From: Aedoeadaptatus ivorii
GTDB taxonomy: Bacteria > Bacillota > Clostridia > Tissierellales > Peptoniphilaceae
Direction of reading: 5' to 3'
Assembly (NCBI RefSeq): GCF_900638585.1
Contig: NZ_LR134523.1
Location: forward strand, 1,462,501 to 1,526,500
DNA: 64,000 bases
Below are positions 1 to 7,936 of the stretch, one piece after another; position 1 is the first letter of the stretch, and each line of letters starts with the position of its first letter. Below the pieces are notes generated by a model. The model saw only the letters and a program-made list of their open reading frames with translations, was not told where the DNA came from and did not search any database. The position numbers and the translations under genes were made by a program.

Positions 1-442
1 CGGTAAAGAGCGCCGCCACGAGGTCGTCATCGCTGCAGTCGAGGTTTTCCTGTGCGGTCACCAAGGCCGCCGGTACGATGCCGCAGGAGCCGGCGGTGGG
101 CGCCGCTACGACGACTTGCATGCCACTGTTGGATTCGAAGGTCGCAAATGCCCGTGCCATGGCGCGCAGGGTATCGGGATCGGTGACGTGTTTGCGGTCG
201 CTGTTGGCGTATTCCCAGGTCTTTTTGCCGAAATCGTCGATCATACCGTGGGGCAGTCCGCTCCCCTTTTCGAGGGTACGACCGGTGGCTTCTTTCATGA
301 CGCGGAGCATTTCGCGCGCTTCTTTTAAGATTTCTTCTTTTTTGGCGGGATCTCCGTGGGATTCCTCTTCCAACACATAGTCGGAGATCTTCCAGTTGTT
401 TTTCTCACAAATTTCGATAAGCTCTTTTGCCGTATTCAGCAT
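1..442 (-). CDS. sdaAA: L-serine dehydratase, iron-sulfur type, alpha subunit (3' end outside window)
   Basis: This is the alpha subunit of the two-subunit, oxygen-sensitive [4Fe-4S] serine dehydratase, which deaminates L-serine to pyruvate and ammonia in the cytoplasm. About 147 N-terminal codons are visible. They begin MLNTAKELIEICEKNN and include the family stretch APTAGSCGIVPAAL, whose Cys is a likely cluster ligand by family knowledge. ATG is at 442, one base after the sdaAB stop, with AGAAGGAGG upstream, so the two subunits are translationally linked. The gene continues beyond position 1. Confidence 0.93.
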   Translation of the reverse strand, partial: MLNTAKELIEICEKNNWKISDYVLEEESHGDPAKKEEILKEAREMLRVMKEATGRTLEKGSGLPHGMIDDFGKKTWEYANSDRKHVTDPDTLRAMARAFATFESNSGMQVVVAAPTAGSCGIVPAALVTAQENLDCSDDDLVAALFT

Positions 443-443
443 A

Positions 444-1121
444 CTAGGCCTCCTTCTTTTTGATGTCGATGTATTTTGCGAAGTCGAATCGCTCTTGGGC
501 GAGGATGGGCTCCATGATTTCCGGTTTGACGGATTCGGTGGTTTCGATGACCAAAGTCACCGTATCGTCGATCTTTTTGGTGACGGCGGTTTCGATATTG
601 TAGTCGTTGTCCGAAAGAATCGAGGATACGTACGAAATCACGCCCTTTTGTTCGGGATATTGCAGAATGAGCGTGGGGAACTCGTTCTTAAACTCTACTT
701 CTATGTCGTTGATGGCGACGATCACCATATTGCCCCCGCCGATGGAAGAGCCGATGACCGACAGATGGCCGCCATTGTCGTAGTGGAAAATAATTTCCAC
801 GGAGTTGGGGTGCCGATCGCCCAGGTCCGCCTTTTCGAAGCTGTACTCGAGACCGCGTTCTTTGGCGATGGCGAAGCTGTCGCGCAGGCGCTCATCGTGG
901 GGCAAAATGCCCAAAACGCCCGCTACGAGCGCCATATCGGTGCCGTGTCCTATATAGGTCGATGCGAAGGAGCCGTGCAGACGGAATTGTACCTTGTGAA
1001 AGGGATCGCCCCCGCTGATCGCCAGGGCCGCGTTTCCGATTCTGCAGGCGCCGGCGGTGTGTGAACTGGAGGGCCCGACCATAATCGGCCCTACGACGTC
1101 AAATGCCTTAAACTTTTTCAT
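444..1121 (-). CDS. sdaAB: L-serine dehydratase, iron-sulfur type, beta subunit
   Basis: This 225-residue partner of SdaAA forms the serine-degrading enzyme that supplies pyruvate for fermentation. The N-terminal half carries the SDH-beta signature GPSSSHTAGACRIGN near residues 16-30. The C-terminal part (about 150-220) reads as an ACT domain, starting around ILQYPEQKGVISYVSSIL, as usual for this subunit. It is first in the sdaAB-sdaAA operon. The start ATG has a GGTGGAG ribosome site. The operon is divergent from the dihydroorotase gene, with about 100 bases between them and no clear terminator or riboswitch. Confidence 0.94.
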   Translation of the reverse strand: MKKFKAFDVVGPIMVGPSSSHTAGACRIGNAALAISGGDPFHKVQFRLHGSFASTYIGHGTDMALVAGVLGILPHDERLRDSFAIAKERGLEYSFEKADLGDRHPNSVEIIFHYDNGGHLSVIGSSIGGGNMVIVAINDIEVEFKNEFPTLILQYPEQKGVISYVSSILSDNDYNIETAVTKKIDDTVTLVIETTESVKPEIMEPILAQERFDFAKYIDIKKKEA

Positions 1122-1220
1122 TCTCCACCTCTATCTTGTAGTTTCAGATATACTGTGAAATAATACCTTCCAGTAGTATATTTTAACACAATTTGGTAAT
1201 TTTTAAACAGGAGGAATGCC

Positions 1221-2444
1221 GTGGGAAAAATATGCATCGAGAATGTGCAAATTGTCGATCCATTTTACAGTAGCGTGAAAAAGCAGGACATCGAAATCGA
1301 CACCGAGACCCCCGATACCGTCGAAATCGACGGGACGGGCAAATATGTCTTTCCCGCCTTTGTCGACGTACACATCCACCTGCGCCACCCCGGCTACCCG
1401 GAAAAGGAAACCCTCGAAAGCGGGGCGCAGGCGGCGCTCCACGGCGGCTTTGCCCACGTGATCGCCATGGCGAATACGAAACCGGTGATGGCCGGCGAAG
1501 AGATCAGCGCCTTTTACGAGGCGGCAAATTCGCTCCCGATTCACGCCTATACGGTGAGCGCGCTCACCGAAGGGCTCAGGGGCAAGCGGCTCGTCGACAT
1601 GGCTGATGCAGCACGCCGTGGCGCGGTGGGCTTTTCCGACGACGGCTTTCCCGTGGCCGATGCGGCGCTTTTGGAGGCGGCGATGGAAAAGGCGGCGGCG
1701 CTCGATTTGCCCATCAGCCTCCACGAGGAGCACCCCGACTTTGTGCACCAGGCGGGGATCGACAGCCGCTACGCGGACCTATACGCCCTCGAGGGCGCGG
1801 AAGTCTACGGCGAGTACGCCCTGGCGGCGCGGGATTTGGCGCTCGCCAAAAAGACCGGCGCGAAGCTCGACATTCAGCACATTTCGGCGGAGATCACCGC
1901 ACGGCTGGTGGCCGCCTTCGGCGCATCGGGCGCCCGCGTACTCGGAGAGCTTACGCCCCACCATATGACGATGACGGCGGCGGATGTGCGGGCGCACGGG
2001 CCCATGGCGAAGATGAACCCGCCCCTTCGCACCGCCTTCGACCGCGACGAACTGGCGAAGCTGCTCAAAGATCCGCATCTCTGTGTCGCCACCGACCACG
2101 CGCCCCATACAAAAGAAGAAAAGGCGCGTCCCTTTCCCAAGGCGCCATCGGGGATTGTGGGGCTCGAGACCGCCTTTTGTCTGCTCTACACCGAACTGGT
2201 GCAAAAAGATGTGCTCTCTCTTTACGACCTCGTCGACGCCATGACGCGGATCCCCGCCCGCTTCTACCGGCTGCCGCACAAGGGCATCCTGGGCGGCGAA
2301 TTCGTATTGTTCGACCCCGCGGGCACGACCGAGGTCACCGAGGACTTCTTCTGGGGGAAGGGCAGCAATTCGCCCTTGCTCGGACAAACGCTGAACGGCC
2401 GCATCGAAGGGGTGATGGCAAAGGGCGTCTACCACGCCTTTTGA
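1221..2444 (+). CDS. pyrC: dihydroorotase
   Basis: A 407-residue amidohydrolase that interconverts carbamoyl-aspartate and dihydroorotate in pyrimidine synthesis. Visible metal-site motifs are DVHIHLRHPG (about residue 49), LHEEHPDF, DIQHISAE and TDHAPHTKEEK. The last is typical of class I dihydroorotases rather than hydantoinases. GTG at 1221 is chosen because AGGAGG (1209-1214) lies 6 bases upstream; the ATG at 1216 is out of frame. No other pyr gene is near, so it stands alone between serine dehydratase and an amino-acid importer. Dihydroorotase function is likely but not proven by context. Confidence 0.88.
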   Translation: MGKICIENVQIVDPFYSSVKKQDIEIDTETPDTVEIDGTGKYVFPAFVDVHIHLRHPGYPEKETLESGAQAALHGGFAHVIAMANTKPVMAGEEISAFYEAANSLPIHAYTVSALTEGLRGKRLVDMADAARRGAVGFSDDGFPVADAALLEAAMEKAAALDLPISLHEEHPDFVHQAGIDSRYADLYALEGAEVYGEYALAARDLALAKKTGAKLDIQHISAEITARLVAAFGASGARVLGELTPHHMTMTAADVRAHGPMAKMNPPLRTAFDRDELAKLLKDPHLCVATDHAPHTKEEKARPFPKAPSGIVGLETAFCLLYTELVQKDVLSLYDLVDAMTRIPARFYRLPHKGILGGEFVLFDPAGTTEVTEDFFWGKGSNSPLLGQTLNGRIEGVMAKGVYHAF

Positions 2445-2492
2445 CGCGCATGTTTCTTTTGCGGGCGTATTCGAAAAATGTATTTGCACACC

Positions 2493-2516
2493 AAAAAAGC
2501 CGCCGTATCGGGCGGC
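2493..2516 (-). terminator. intrinsic terminator of the amino-acid ABC operon
   Basis: Read on the minus strand, GCCGCC and GGCGGC arms enclose a six-base loop and are followed by TTTTTT. It lies 14 bases after the stop codon of the binding-protein gene. Confidence 0.85.
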
Positions 2517-2529
2517 TCTTTGTGTGTCT

Positions 2530-3393
2530 TTATTTCCAGTCGGCGGGCTTTTCTTCCACCACCATGTCCTCCGCCTTGGCGCTGTCGCCGTAGGTGGGGG
2601 CGAGGGTTTCTTCGTAGGCTTTTGTAAAGAATTTTTCGCCGTAGAGTTTTTCTACGAGGCCGTTTACGAATTCGAGCATTTCGGCATTGCCCTTTCGCAC
2701 CGCCGGGGCGATATAGTCCACATCGCCCAAGGAGGTGACGCCGACGTCGAATCCGGGGTTTTCTACCGCCCACGCCAGTACCTCGGTGTTGTCGGTACTC
2801 ATGGCGTCGCCGCGACCGTCTAAGAGCGCGCCGTAGGCTTCGGCGTATTGGTCGTATTTTTGCAGTTTGACTTCGGGATGGTTTTTGGTGAAGTAGGTCT
2901 CTGCCGTGGTGCCCTTGCTGATGATCAAGGTCTTGTCGGCGAGCTGCGATACATCGGTGATTTCGCCATTGGGGGAAACAATGCCCAAGGCGACCTTCAT
3001 ATAGGGCAGGGCGAAGTCCACTTGTTCGCGGCGCTCGTCGGTGACGGTAAAGTTGGCGAGCAAGAGGTCGATCTTGTTGGCGTTTAGGTATTCCACGCGG
3101 CTTGCGGCCTCGACGGGCACGTATTTCGCCGTAACGCCCAATTCCTTCGCCACGGCATCGCCCAGGGCGATGTCATAGCCTTGGAATTCGCCCTTTTCGT
3201 CCATATAGCCGAAGGGCTTTTTGTCGCCGAATACGCCGATGACGATTTCGCCGGATTTCTTGATTTCTTCGATACTGCGGGTGGCGCCGCCCCCCGTGGT
3301 TTCTGCGCCTTCTTCGGCGACGCCGCCGCAGGCGACGAGTCCCAGGGCGAGGACGGCGAGGAAAAATAGGCTTGCGATTTTTTTGAGTTTCAT
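2530..3393 (-). CDS. cysteine/polar amino-acid ABC transporter, substrate-binding lipoprotein
   Basis: A 287-residue extracytoplasmic binding protein. The lipoprotein signal ends LALGLVAC with the lipidated Cys at residue 22. The mature part is a periplasmic-binding-protein type II fold. Stretches such as GVFGDKKPFGYMDEKG, LLANFTVTDERREQVDF, LPYMKVALGIVSP and KGTTAETYFT closely resemble, from memory, the cysteine-binding protein CjaA of Campylobacter. This suggests cysteine or cystine as substrate, and the Cys-rich leader upstream agrees. ATG at 3393 (MKLKK) is chosen over the longer reading because it has AAAGGA upstream and begins the signal peptide. Last gene of the operon. Substrate is inferred. 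Confidence 0.85.
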   Translation of the reverse strand: MKLKKIASLFFLAVLALGLVACGGVAEEGAETTGGGATRSIEEIKKSGEIVIGVFGDKKPFGYMDEKGEFQGYDIALGDAVAKELGVTAKYVPVEAASRVEYLNANKIDLLLANFTVTDERREQVDFALPYMKVALGIVSPNGEITDVSQLADKTLIISKGTTAETYFTKNHPEVKLQKYDQYAEAYGALLDGRGDAMSTDNTEVLAWAVENPGFDVGVTSLGDVDYIAPAVRKGNAEMLEFVNGLVEKLYGEKFFTKAYEETLAPTYGDSAKAEDMVVEEKPADWK

Positions 3394-3415
3394 AGGAATG
3401 TCCTTTCTGTGGGTT

Positions 3416-4156
3416 TTATACATCTTCGTAGCGAAAGCCCGCGAGGAAACGGCGCGCCCGCTCCGTCTTGGAATGTTCGAAGAAGCGGATCGGATCCGCA
3501 TCTTCTACGATCGTTCCCTTTTCCAAAAACAATATGCGATCGGCGACGTGCTTAGCGAATTCCATCTCGTGGGTGACGATGAGCATGGTCTTCCCCTCGC
3601 GCGCCAGCTCGCCCACCAGGGCGAGGACTTCTTTGACCATCTCGGGGTCTAAGGCGGCGGTGACCTCGTCGAAGAGATAGATCTCCGGCTCCATCAACAT
3701 GGCGCGCAGGATCGCCACCCGCTGCTTCTGTCCGCCCGAAAGGCTTCTGGGATACACCGCCGCCTTTTCGGCGAGGCCCACCCGGGCGAGGAGCGCCATC
3801 GCCTTTTCTTCGGCCACGGCTTTCTCCTCGCCCTTGGCCTTTACGGGCCCCAGGGTCAGATTGTCCAGCACCGTCATATGGCCGAAGAGCTCGTAGGACT
3901 GAAACACCATCCCGATTTTTTTGCGCACTTCGTGCATATGGCGCTCGTCTTTGACGATGCTCTCGCCGTTTAGGCGAATGTCGCCCGCCTGAATGCTCTC
4001 CAGGCCGTTGATACATCGAAGCAGCGTACTCTTTCCGCAGCCCGAAGGGCCGAGGACGGCGAGGACCTGTCCCCGCTCTACGTCGAGGGAAAAGTTGTCC
4101 AGCACCTTTCCATCGCCGTAGTCTTTGGTTAAATTGCGTATCTCTAAAATCGCCAT
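3416..4156 (-). CDS. polar amino-acid ABC transporter, ATP-binding protein
   Basis: A 246-residue ATPase that powers the importer encoded with it. The Walker A motif is GPSGCGKST (about residues 36-44), the signature SLSGGQKQR and Walker B/D-loop YLFDEVTAALDPE, in the usual order and length for the GlnQ/ArtM/TcyC group. The start MAILEIRN overlaps the preceding permease stop by one base (TAATG), indicating coupled translation. The longer upstream reading is only shadow of the permease gene. Confidence 0.94.
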   Translation of the reverse strand: MAILEIRNLTKDYGDGKVLDNFSLDVERGQVLAVLGPSGCGKSTLLRCINGLESIQAGDIRLNGESIVKDERHMHEVRKKIGMVFQSYELFGHMTVLDNLTLGPVKAKGEEKAVAEEKAMALLARVGLAEKAAVYPRSLSGGQKQRVAILRAMLMEPEIYLFDEVTAALDPEMVKEVLALVGELAREGKTMLIVTHEMEFAKHVADRILFLEKGTIVEDADPIRFFEHSKTERARRFLAGFRYEDV

Positions 4157-4833
4157 TATGCCTCCTTCCATTTCTGTTCCAGCCGCGACGCCCACTTGGA
4201 CAAGGGGTAGCAGACCGCAAAATACAACACCATTACGCCGAAGTAGATCCAAAGCGCCGCGGTGGGCACCGTAAGGCGCGTGGCCTCGATAATCTGTTGG
4301 CCCGTCTTAATGACTTCGATCACCCCGATCAGAGCGATGAGCGAAGTGGTCTTGATCATGCGGGTCACCAAATTCATCGCCTGGGGCAAGAGCCTGCGCA
4401 TCGCCTGGGGCGAAATCACATAGCGGAGGATCTGCCGCCGGGTGAGGCCGATGGCCTTTGCCGATTCGTACTGGTGCCTGGGAATCGAAGATAGGGCCGC
4501 CCGCACCAAATCCCCCATTTCGGCCGTGCCCCATAGGGTAAAGACGATAACCGCCGAGTGAAAGCCCGAGATATGGACTCCCAGTGCCCGGGCGAGGCCG
4601 AAGTAGACGACGAAGAGGAGCACCAACTGGGGCAAGAGCCGCATGGCTTCGAGGTAAAACTTCGAGACGATGCGGATCGCCTTGGACGGTTTTGTCATCA
4701 GCCAGCCGAAGAGAATGCCGAAGACGACCGAAAGCGCCACCGACAAAAACGAGACCAGAAGGGTTACCGAAAGCCCCGTAAGGAGCCTCTTTACGGTAAA
4801 GGGGTTAATGAGCAGTGCCAAGCCCGATTCCAC
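4156..4833 (-). CDS. polar amino-acid ABC transporter, permease 2
   Basis: A 225-residue inner-membrane permease of the HisM/GltK family with about five hydrophobic spans. The cytoplasmic EAA-type loop, which contacts the ATPase, is visible around ESAKAIGLTRRQILRYVISPQAMRRLLP. It overlaps the end of permease 1 by 29 bases and hands over to the ATPase by a one-base overlap. With permease 1 it should form a heterodimeric channel. Confidence 0.92.
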   Translation of the reverse strand: MESGLALLINPFTVKRLLTGLSVTLLVSFLSVALSVVFGILFGWLMTKPSKAIRIVSKFYLEAMRLLPQLVLLFVVYFGLARALGVHISGFHSAVIVFTLWGTAEMGDLVRAALSSIPRHQYESAKAIGLTRRQILRYVISPQAMRRLLPQAMNLVTRMIKTTSLIALIGVIEVIKTGQQIIEATRLTVPTAALWIYFGVMVLYFAVCYPLSKWASRLEQKWKEA

Positions 4834-5473
4834 GGCGCAGCCTCCTTTCCAAGAGCGTAAAGATCCCCGCCACCGGCAAAAGGATCAAGAGATAACTCAC
4901 GACCAGCATCAACAGCGCTTCATCGGTCTCGTAATAGAGGCCGATGAGATCTTTGGCGACAAACATCAAGTCGGCGAGCGCCACGGCACTGAACACCGAG
5001 GTCTCTTTTAAGAGAAAGATCGTATTTGCGCCGATCGAAGGGATCGCCACCGCCATGGCGTGGGGCAGAATCACATAGCGCAGGCGCTGCATCTTGGTCA
5101 GGCCGATCGCCTTTGCCGCCTCGATCTGCCCGGTCTCCACTGCCTCGAGACCCGAGCGAATGCTCTCCGCCATATAGCTCGCACCGAGAAAGATCAGCCC
5201 GATTACCGCACAGGCCTCGGACGAGAGCACGATGCCGAGCTTGGGCAGGCCGAAGTACAGGAAAAACAATTGGATCAACAGCGGCGTATTGCGCGAGACC
5301 TCTATGTAGGCCTTACAAATGCCGTTTAGGATCGGCACCTTTTCGGCGCGGATAAAGGCGATCAAAAGACCCGCCACAAATGAGCCGAGTACGCCGATCA
5401 ATCCGATGCGCACGGTGAGGATGCCCGCCTCGACGTAGTGGGGCCACATGGTGGCGATAAACTCCCCGTTCAT
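4805..5473 (-). CDS. polar amino-acid ABC transporter, permease 1
   Basis: A 222-residue permease, first structural gene of the importer operon. Hydrophobic spans and the conserved loop around IEAAKAIGLTKMQRLRYVILP match the HisM/GltK family. The ATG has GGAAAGGAG at good distance. The intrinsic terminator at 5494-5516 lies only about 20 bases upstream of this start. All transcripts from the mapped promoter must therefore pass it, which fits control by attenuation. Confidence 0.92.
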   Translation of the reverse strand: MNGEFIATMWPHYVEAGILTVRIGLIGVLGSFVAGLLIAFIRAEKVPILNGICKAYIEVSRNTPLLIQLFFLYFGLPKLGIVLSSEACAVIGLIFLGASYMAESIRSGLEAVETGQIEAAKAIGLTKMQRLRYVILPHAMAVAIPSIGANTIFLLKETSVFSAVALADLMFVAKDLIGLYYETDEALLMLVVSYLLILLPVAGIFTLLERRLRRGIGLGTAH

Positions 5474-5493
5474 GGAAACTCCTTTCCGGTAAC

Positions 5494-5516
5494 AAAAAAA
5501 GCGGGCCGCAGCCCGC
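5494..5516 (-). terminator. leader terminator (attenuator) before the ABC importer
   Basis: On the minus strand, GCGGGC and GCCCGC enclose a four-base loop (TGCG) and are followed by seven T. It sits between the Cys-rich leader ORF and the first permease gene, in the right direction to stop transcription before the operon. A leader segment at 5589-5594 (GCCTGC on the minus strand) can pair with the 5' arm and would be a candidate antiterminator. Confidence 0.85.
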
Positions 5517-5548
5517 TTTTACAGAAAATCGATTCTCCTCGCGTAATC

Positions 5549-5665
5549 CTATCCCGTGGGTAGAACGACGCCGCGGAGGCACATCTGCGCAGGCAAAAAT
5601 CCCGTATCGCAACAACAGATACAGGTACAGTCGCAGATGCAGATGGCAACCATAGAATCGATCAT
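5549..5665 (-). CDS. Cys-rich leader peptide of the cysteine importer operon (candidate attenuator ORF)
   Basis: A 38-codon ORF with a GAGGAG ribosome site five bases before its ATG. Eight codons are Cys: residues 9, 11, 13, 15, 17, 18, 19 and 29, so seven of the eleven codons 9-19 encode Cys. It lies between a strong promoter (5694-5722) and an intrinsic terminator (5494-5516), ahead of an importer whose binding protein looks cysteine-specific. The most economical reading is a classical leader peptide: ribosomes stalling at Cys codons when Cys-tRNA is scarce would prevent terminator formation. A small metal-binding or redox peptide is an alternative. Function is inferred. Confidence 0.8.
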   Translation of the reverse strand: MIDSMVAICICDCTCICCCDTGFLPAQMCLRGVVLPTG

Positions 5666-5693
5666 GATAACTCCTCGTAATTTCTTTTTTTAC

Positions 5694-5722
5694 AGAATAC
5701 CACGGCGCCCCGCGCTTGTCAA
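5694..5722 (-). promoter_or_regulatory. sigma-A-type promoter of the leader/ABC importer operon
   Basis: On the minus strand a perfect TTGACA (5717-5722) and TATTCT (5694-5699) are separated by 17 bases, placing the start of transcription near 5687. A short inverted repeat, ACCAA-A-TTGGT at 5723-5733, abuts the -35 element and could be an operator. Confidence 0.78.
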
Positions 5723-5763
5723 ACCAAATTGGTAGGAATTCCCCCTCCGCCGAAACGCCGTTT

Positions 5764-6777
5764 CTATAAGGACCGCAGCAATTCGCCGAAGCCGTCGATC
5801 TCTTCTTTCGTGGTCCGGTAGGTCGTCACCAGCCGCACCAGCGACGGATCGCCCTCGGCGAATACCTCGAATTGCCCTTCTGCGTCTAGCCGTTGAACCA
5901 CATCGGCGGGAAGCTCGACAAAGACCTGATTGCTTTCGACCTTGCGATACGGCGGAAAACTCGCTTCGTGGAGCACTTCTTCGAGGTAGAAGGCCATTTC
6001 GTTTGCCTTTCGGCCGATCTCGAAAAACAGATCGTCGGTAAATAAGGTCTCGAACTGCACCCCGAGGGTAAAGCCCTTGGCGAGGAGCAGGGAGCGCTGT
6101 TTTTGAAAGTAGATAAATTCGTCGGCGAGGCGCTTGTTGCTAAAGACCAGCGCTTCGCCGAAGAGGGCGCCGTTTTTGGTGCCGCCGATCGAAAAGATGT
6201 CCGCAAATTCCGGATATTCGGAGAGTTCCACATCGCTCACCGGCGAGGTCAGCGCCGATGCCATGCGGGCCCCGTCGATATAGACCGAAACGCCGTGTTC
6301 GTCGGCGATCTCTTTGATGCGCCGCAGTTCGTCTTTGGTGTATACGAGTCCGGTCTCGGTGGCATTGGAAAGGTAGATCATGCCCGGCAGCACATTGTGA
6401 AAATTGCCGAAGCTCTCGAGCGTCGCCTGAAGGCGCGCGGGGTCGAACTTGCCGTCTTCGGTTTCGACGGTGATGATCTTGTGGCCGCCCGCCTCGATCG
6501 CGCCCACCTCGTCGCCTACGATATGGCCGCTGTCGGCGCTGATGACCGCCTCGTGGGGCCGGAGTACAAAGCCGATGGCGAGCGTGTTTGCCGCCGTGCC
6601 GCCGGGGACGAAGTGGACCGGATACGATGCGCCCAGCGCCGCAGAAATCTTCTCGCGCGCGGCCTCGGAGTGGGCGTCGTAGCCGTATCCCTCGCACCCC
6701 TCGTCCTGCACGCGAAGAAGCGCCCGCCAGATCTCGGGGTGGCATAGGTCGTGATAATCGTTTCTGAAATTGAACAT
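5764..6777 (-). CDS. ltaE: low-specificity L-threonine aldolase family, PLP-dependent
   Basis: A 337-residue fold-type I PLP enzyme that cleaves L-threonine or L-allo-threonine to glycine and acetaldehyde. Recognisable family segments are the N-terminal MFNFRNDYHDLCHPEI, GGTAANTLAIGF, GHIVGDEVGAIEAGGHK, YIDGARMASAL and DIFSIGGTKNGALFGE; the Lys of the last should hold PLP. ATG has TAAGGAGGG upstream. It is divergent from the CobD-like gene with a 70-base gap. In an amino-acid fermenter it would supply glycine from threonine. Confidence 0.88.
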   Translation of the reverse strand: MFNFRNDYHDLCHPEIWRALLRVQDEGCEGYGYDAHSEAAREKISAALGASYPVHFVPGGTAANTLAIGFVLRPHEAVISADSGHIVGDEVGAIEAGGHKIITVETEDGKFDPARLQATLESFGNFHNVLPGMIYLSNATETGLVYTKDELRRIKEIADEHGVSVYIDGARMASALTSPVSDVELSEYPEFADIFSIGGTKNGALFGEALVFSNKRLADEFIYFQKQRSLLLAKGFTLGVQFETLFTDDLFFEIGRKANEMAFYLEEVLHEASFPPYRKVESNQVFVELPADVVQRLDAEGQFEVFAEGDPSLVRLVTTYRTTKEEIDGFGELLRSL

Positions 6778-6795
6778 CGTAGCTTTCCCTCCTTA

Positions 6796-6824
6796 TTGTC
6801 ATTTGATTTGTGTAATTATATCAT
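6796..6824 (+). promoter_or_regulatory. sigma-A-type promoter of the CobD-like aminotransferase gene
   Basis: TTGTCA (6796-6801) and TATCAT (6819-6824) are 17 bases apart, upstream of the ATG at 6848. On the opposite strand a TATAAT overlaps the same bases and may serve the threonine aldolase gene. Confidence 0.6.
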
Positions 6825-6847
6825 AGTGGTGTAAAGAAGGAGGCATC

Positions 6848-7930
6848 ATGAAAAAGAATCGACACGGGGCGGATCTCTACGCCCTGGAACGCCGTTACAA
6901 GTGGAAGCCCGAGGAAGTCTTGGACTTCTCTTCGAATATAAATCCCCTGGGCCCCTCGCCCCGGGCCTTGGAAGTGCCCGCAAAAAACGCCGGCGCCGCC
7001 GCGCGCTATCCCGATCCCGAATACCGAAAACTCAAAGCGGCGATCAGCCGCTACGCCAATGTGGCGCCGCAGCATATCCTCTTGGGAAGCGGCACCTCGC
7101 AGCTGATTCAGGAATACATCGCCTATATTCATCCCGCCCGCGCGCTCCTCAACAGCCCCTGTTATAGCGAATACGGCAAGGAATTGGAGAAGGTCGGGGC
7201 GAAGATCGTCGAATTTCCCCTGGACTACCACGAAAACTTTATGCTCGATGTCGACCGCATCATCGAGACCATTCGACGAGAAGAGATCGACCTCTATGTA
7301 CTCACCAATCCCAACAATCCCACCGGCACCGTGCTTACCCGGGTAGAGATTCAGCGCATCCTCGACGAGACCGGCGTCCGCATGCTCGTCGACGAGACCT
7401 ATATCGAATTTACCGACCGCGGCGTCTACTCCGTCTGCGCCCTCGCCGCAGGACGCGACGATCTGTTCGTGGTGCGGGGCACCAGCAAGTTTTTTGCCAC
7501 GCCGGGCATCCGCCTGGGCTACGGCATCACCGCCGATGGGGCCGCTGTGGAGGCCCTGTCGGAAAAACTTTCCCTCTGGGGTATCAATATCTATGCCGAC
7601 CTGATGGGCCGCGAAATGTTTTCGGACGAGGCCTATAAGGCGAAGACCTATCATCTGATCCAGAGCGAAAAAGAGCGCATGTGCGCCCGCCTGGAAGCCA
7701 TCGACGCATTGAAGGTGTTTCCCTCTTACGGGAATTTCGTGCTGGTAAAAATTCAGGACCGCTCCCACACCGCCGCCGAGCTCCGAGAGGCTCTTTTGGA
7801 GAAAAAAATGGTCATCCGGGATTGTTCGAGCTTTCGCAATCTCGACGAGCGCTTCTTCCGCTTCTGCATTTTGAAAGAGGCGGCGAACGAAATGCTCGTC
7901 ACAGAAATCGAGGCCTTCTTTCAAAAATAG
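6848..7930 (+). CDS. PLP-dependent class I/II aminotransferase, CobD/HisC-like
   Basis: A 360-residue fold-type I PLP protein. The start (HGADLYALERR, LDFSSNINPLGPSP) resembles threonine-phosphate decarboxylase CobD. It also has NPNNPTG, LVDETYIEFTDR and the PLP-lysine region VRGTSKFFATPGIRLGYG, shared with histidinol-phosphate aminotransferase. No cobalamin or histidine biosynthesis gene is in the window, so the substrate cannot be decided. AAGGAGG lies just before the ATG. There is no clear terminator before the regulator gene that follows on the same strand. Confidence 0.85.
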   Translation: MKKNRHGADLYALERRYKWKPEEVLDFSSNINPLGPSPRALEVPAKNAGAAARYPDPEYRKLKAAISRYANVAPQHILLGSGTSQLIQEYIAYIHPARALLNSPCYSEYGKELEKVGAKIVEFPLDYHENFMLDVDRIIETIRREEIDLYVLTNPNNPTGTVLTRVEIQRILDETGVRMLVDETYIEFTDRGVYSVCALAAGRDDLFVVRGTSKFFATPGIRLGYGITADGAAVEALSEKLSLWGINIYADLMGREMFSDEAYKAKTYHLIQSEKERMCARLEAIDALKVFPSYGNFVLVKIQDRSHTAAELREALLEKKMVIRDCSSFRNLDERFFRFCILKEAANEMLVTEIEAFFQK

Positions 7931-7936
7931 CGCCGT

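Noticed and set aside
6778..6847. Cobalamin riboswitch for the CobD-like gene
   Set aside because: The gap is only 70 bases and is filled by promoter and ribosome sites.
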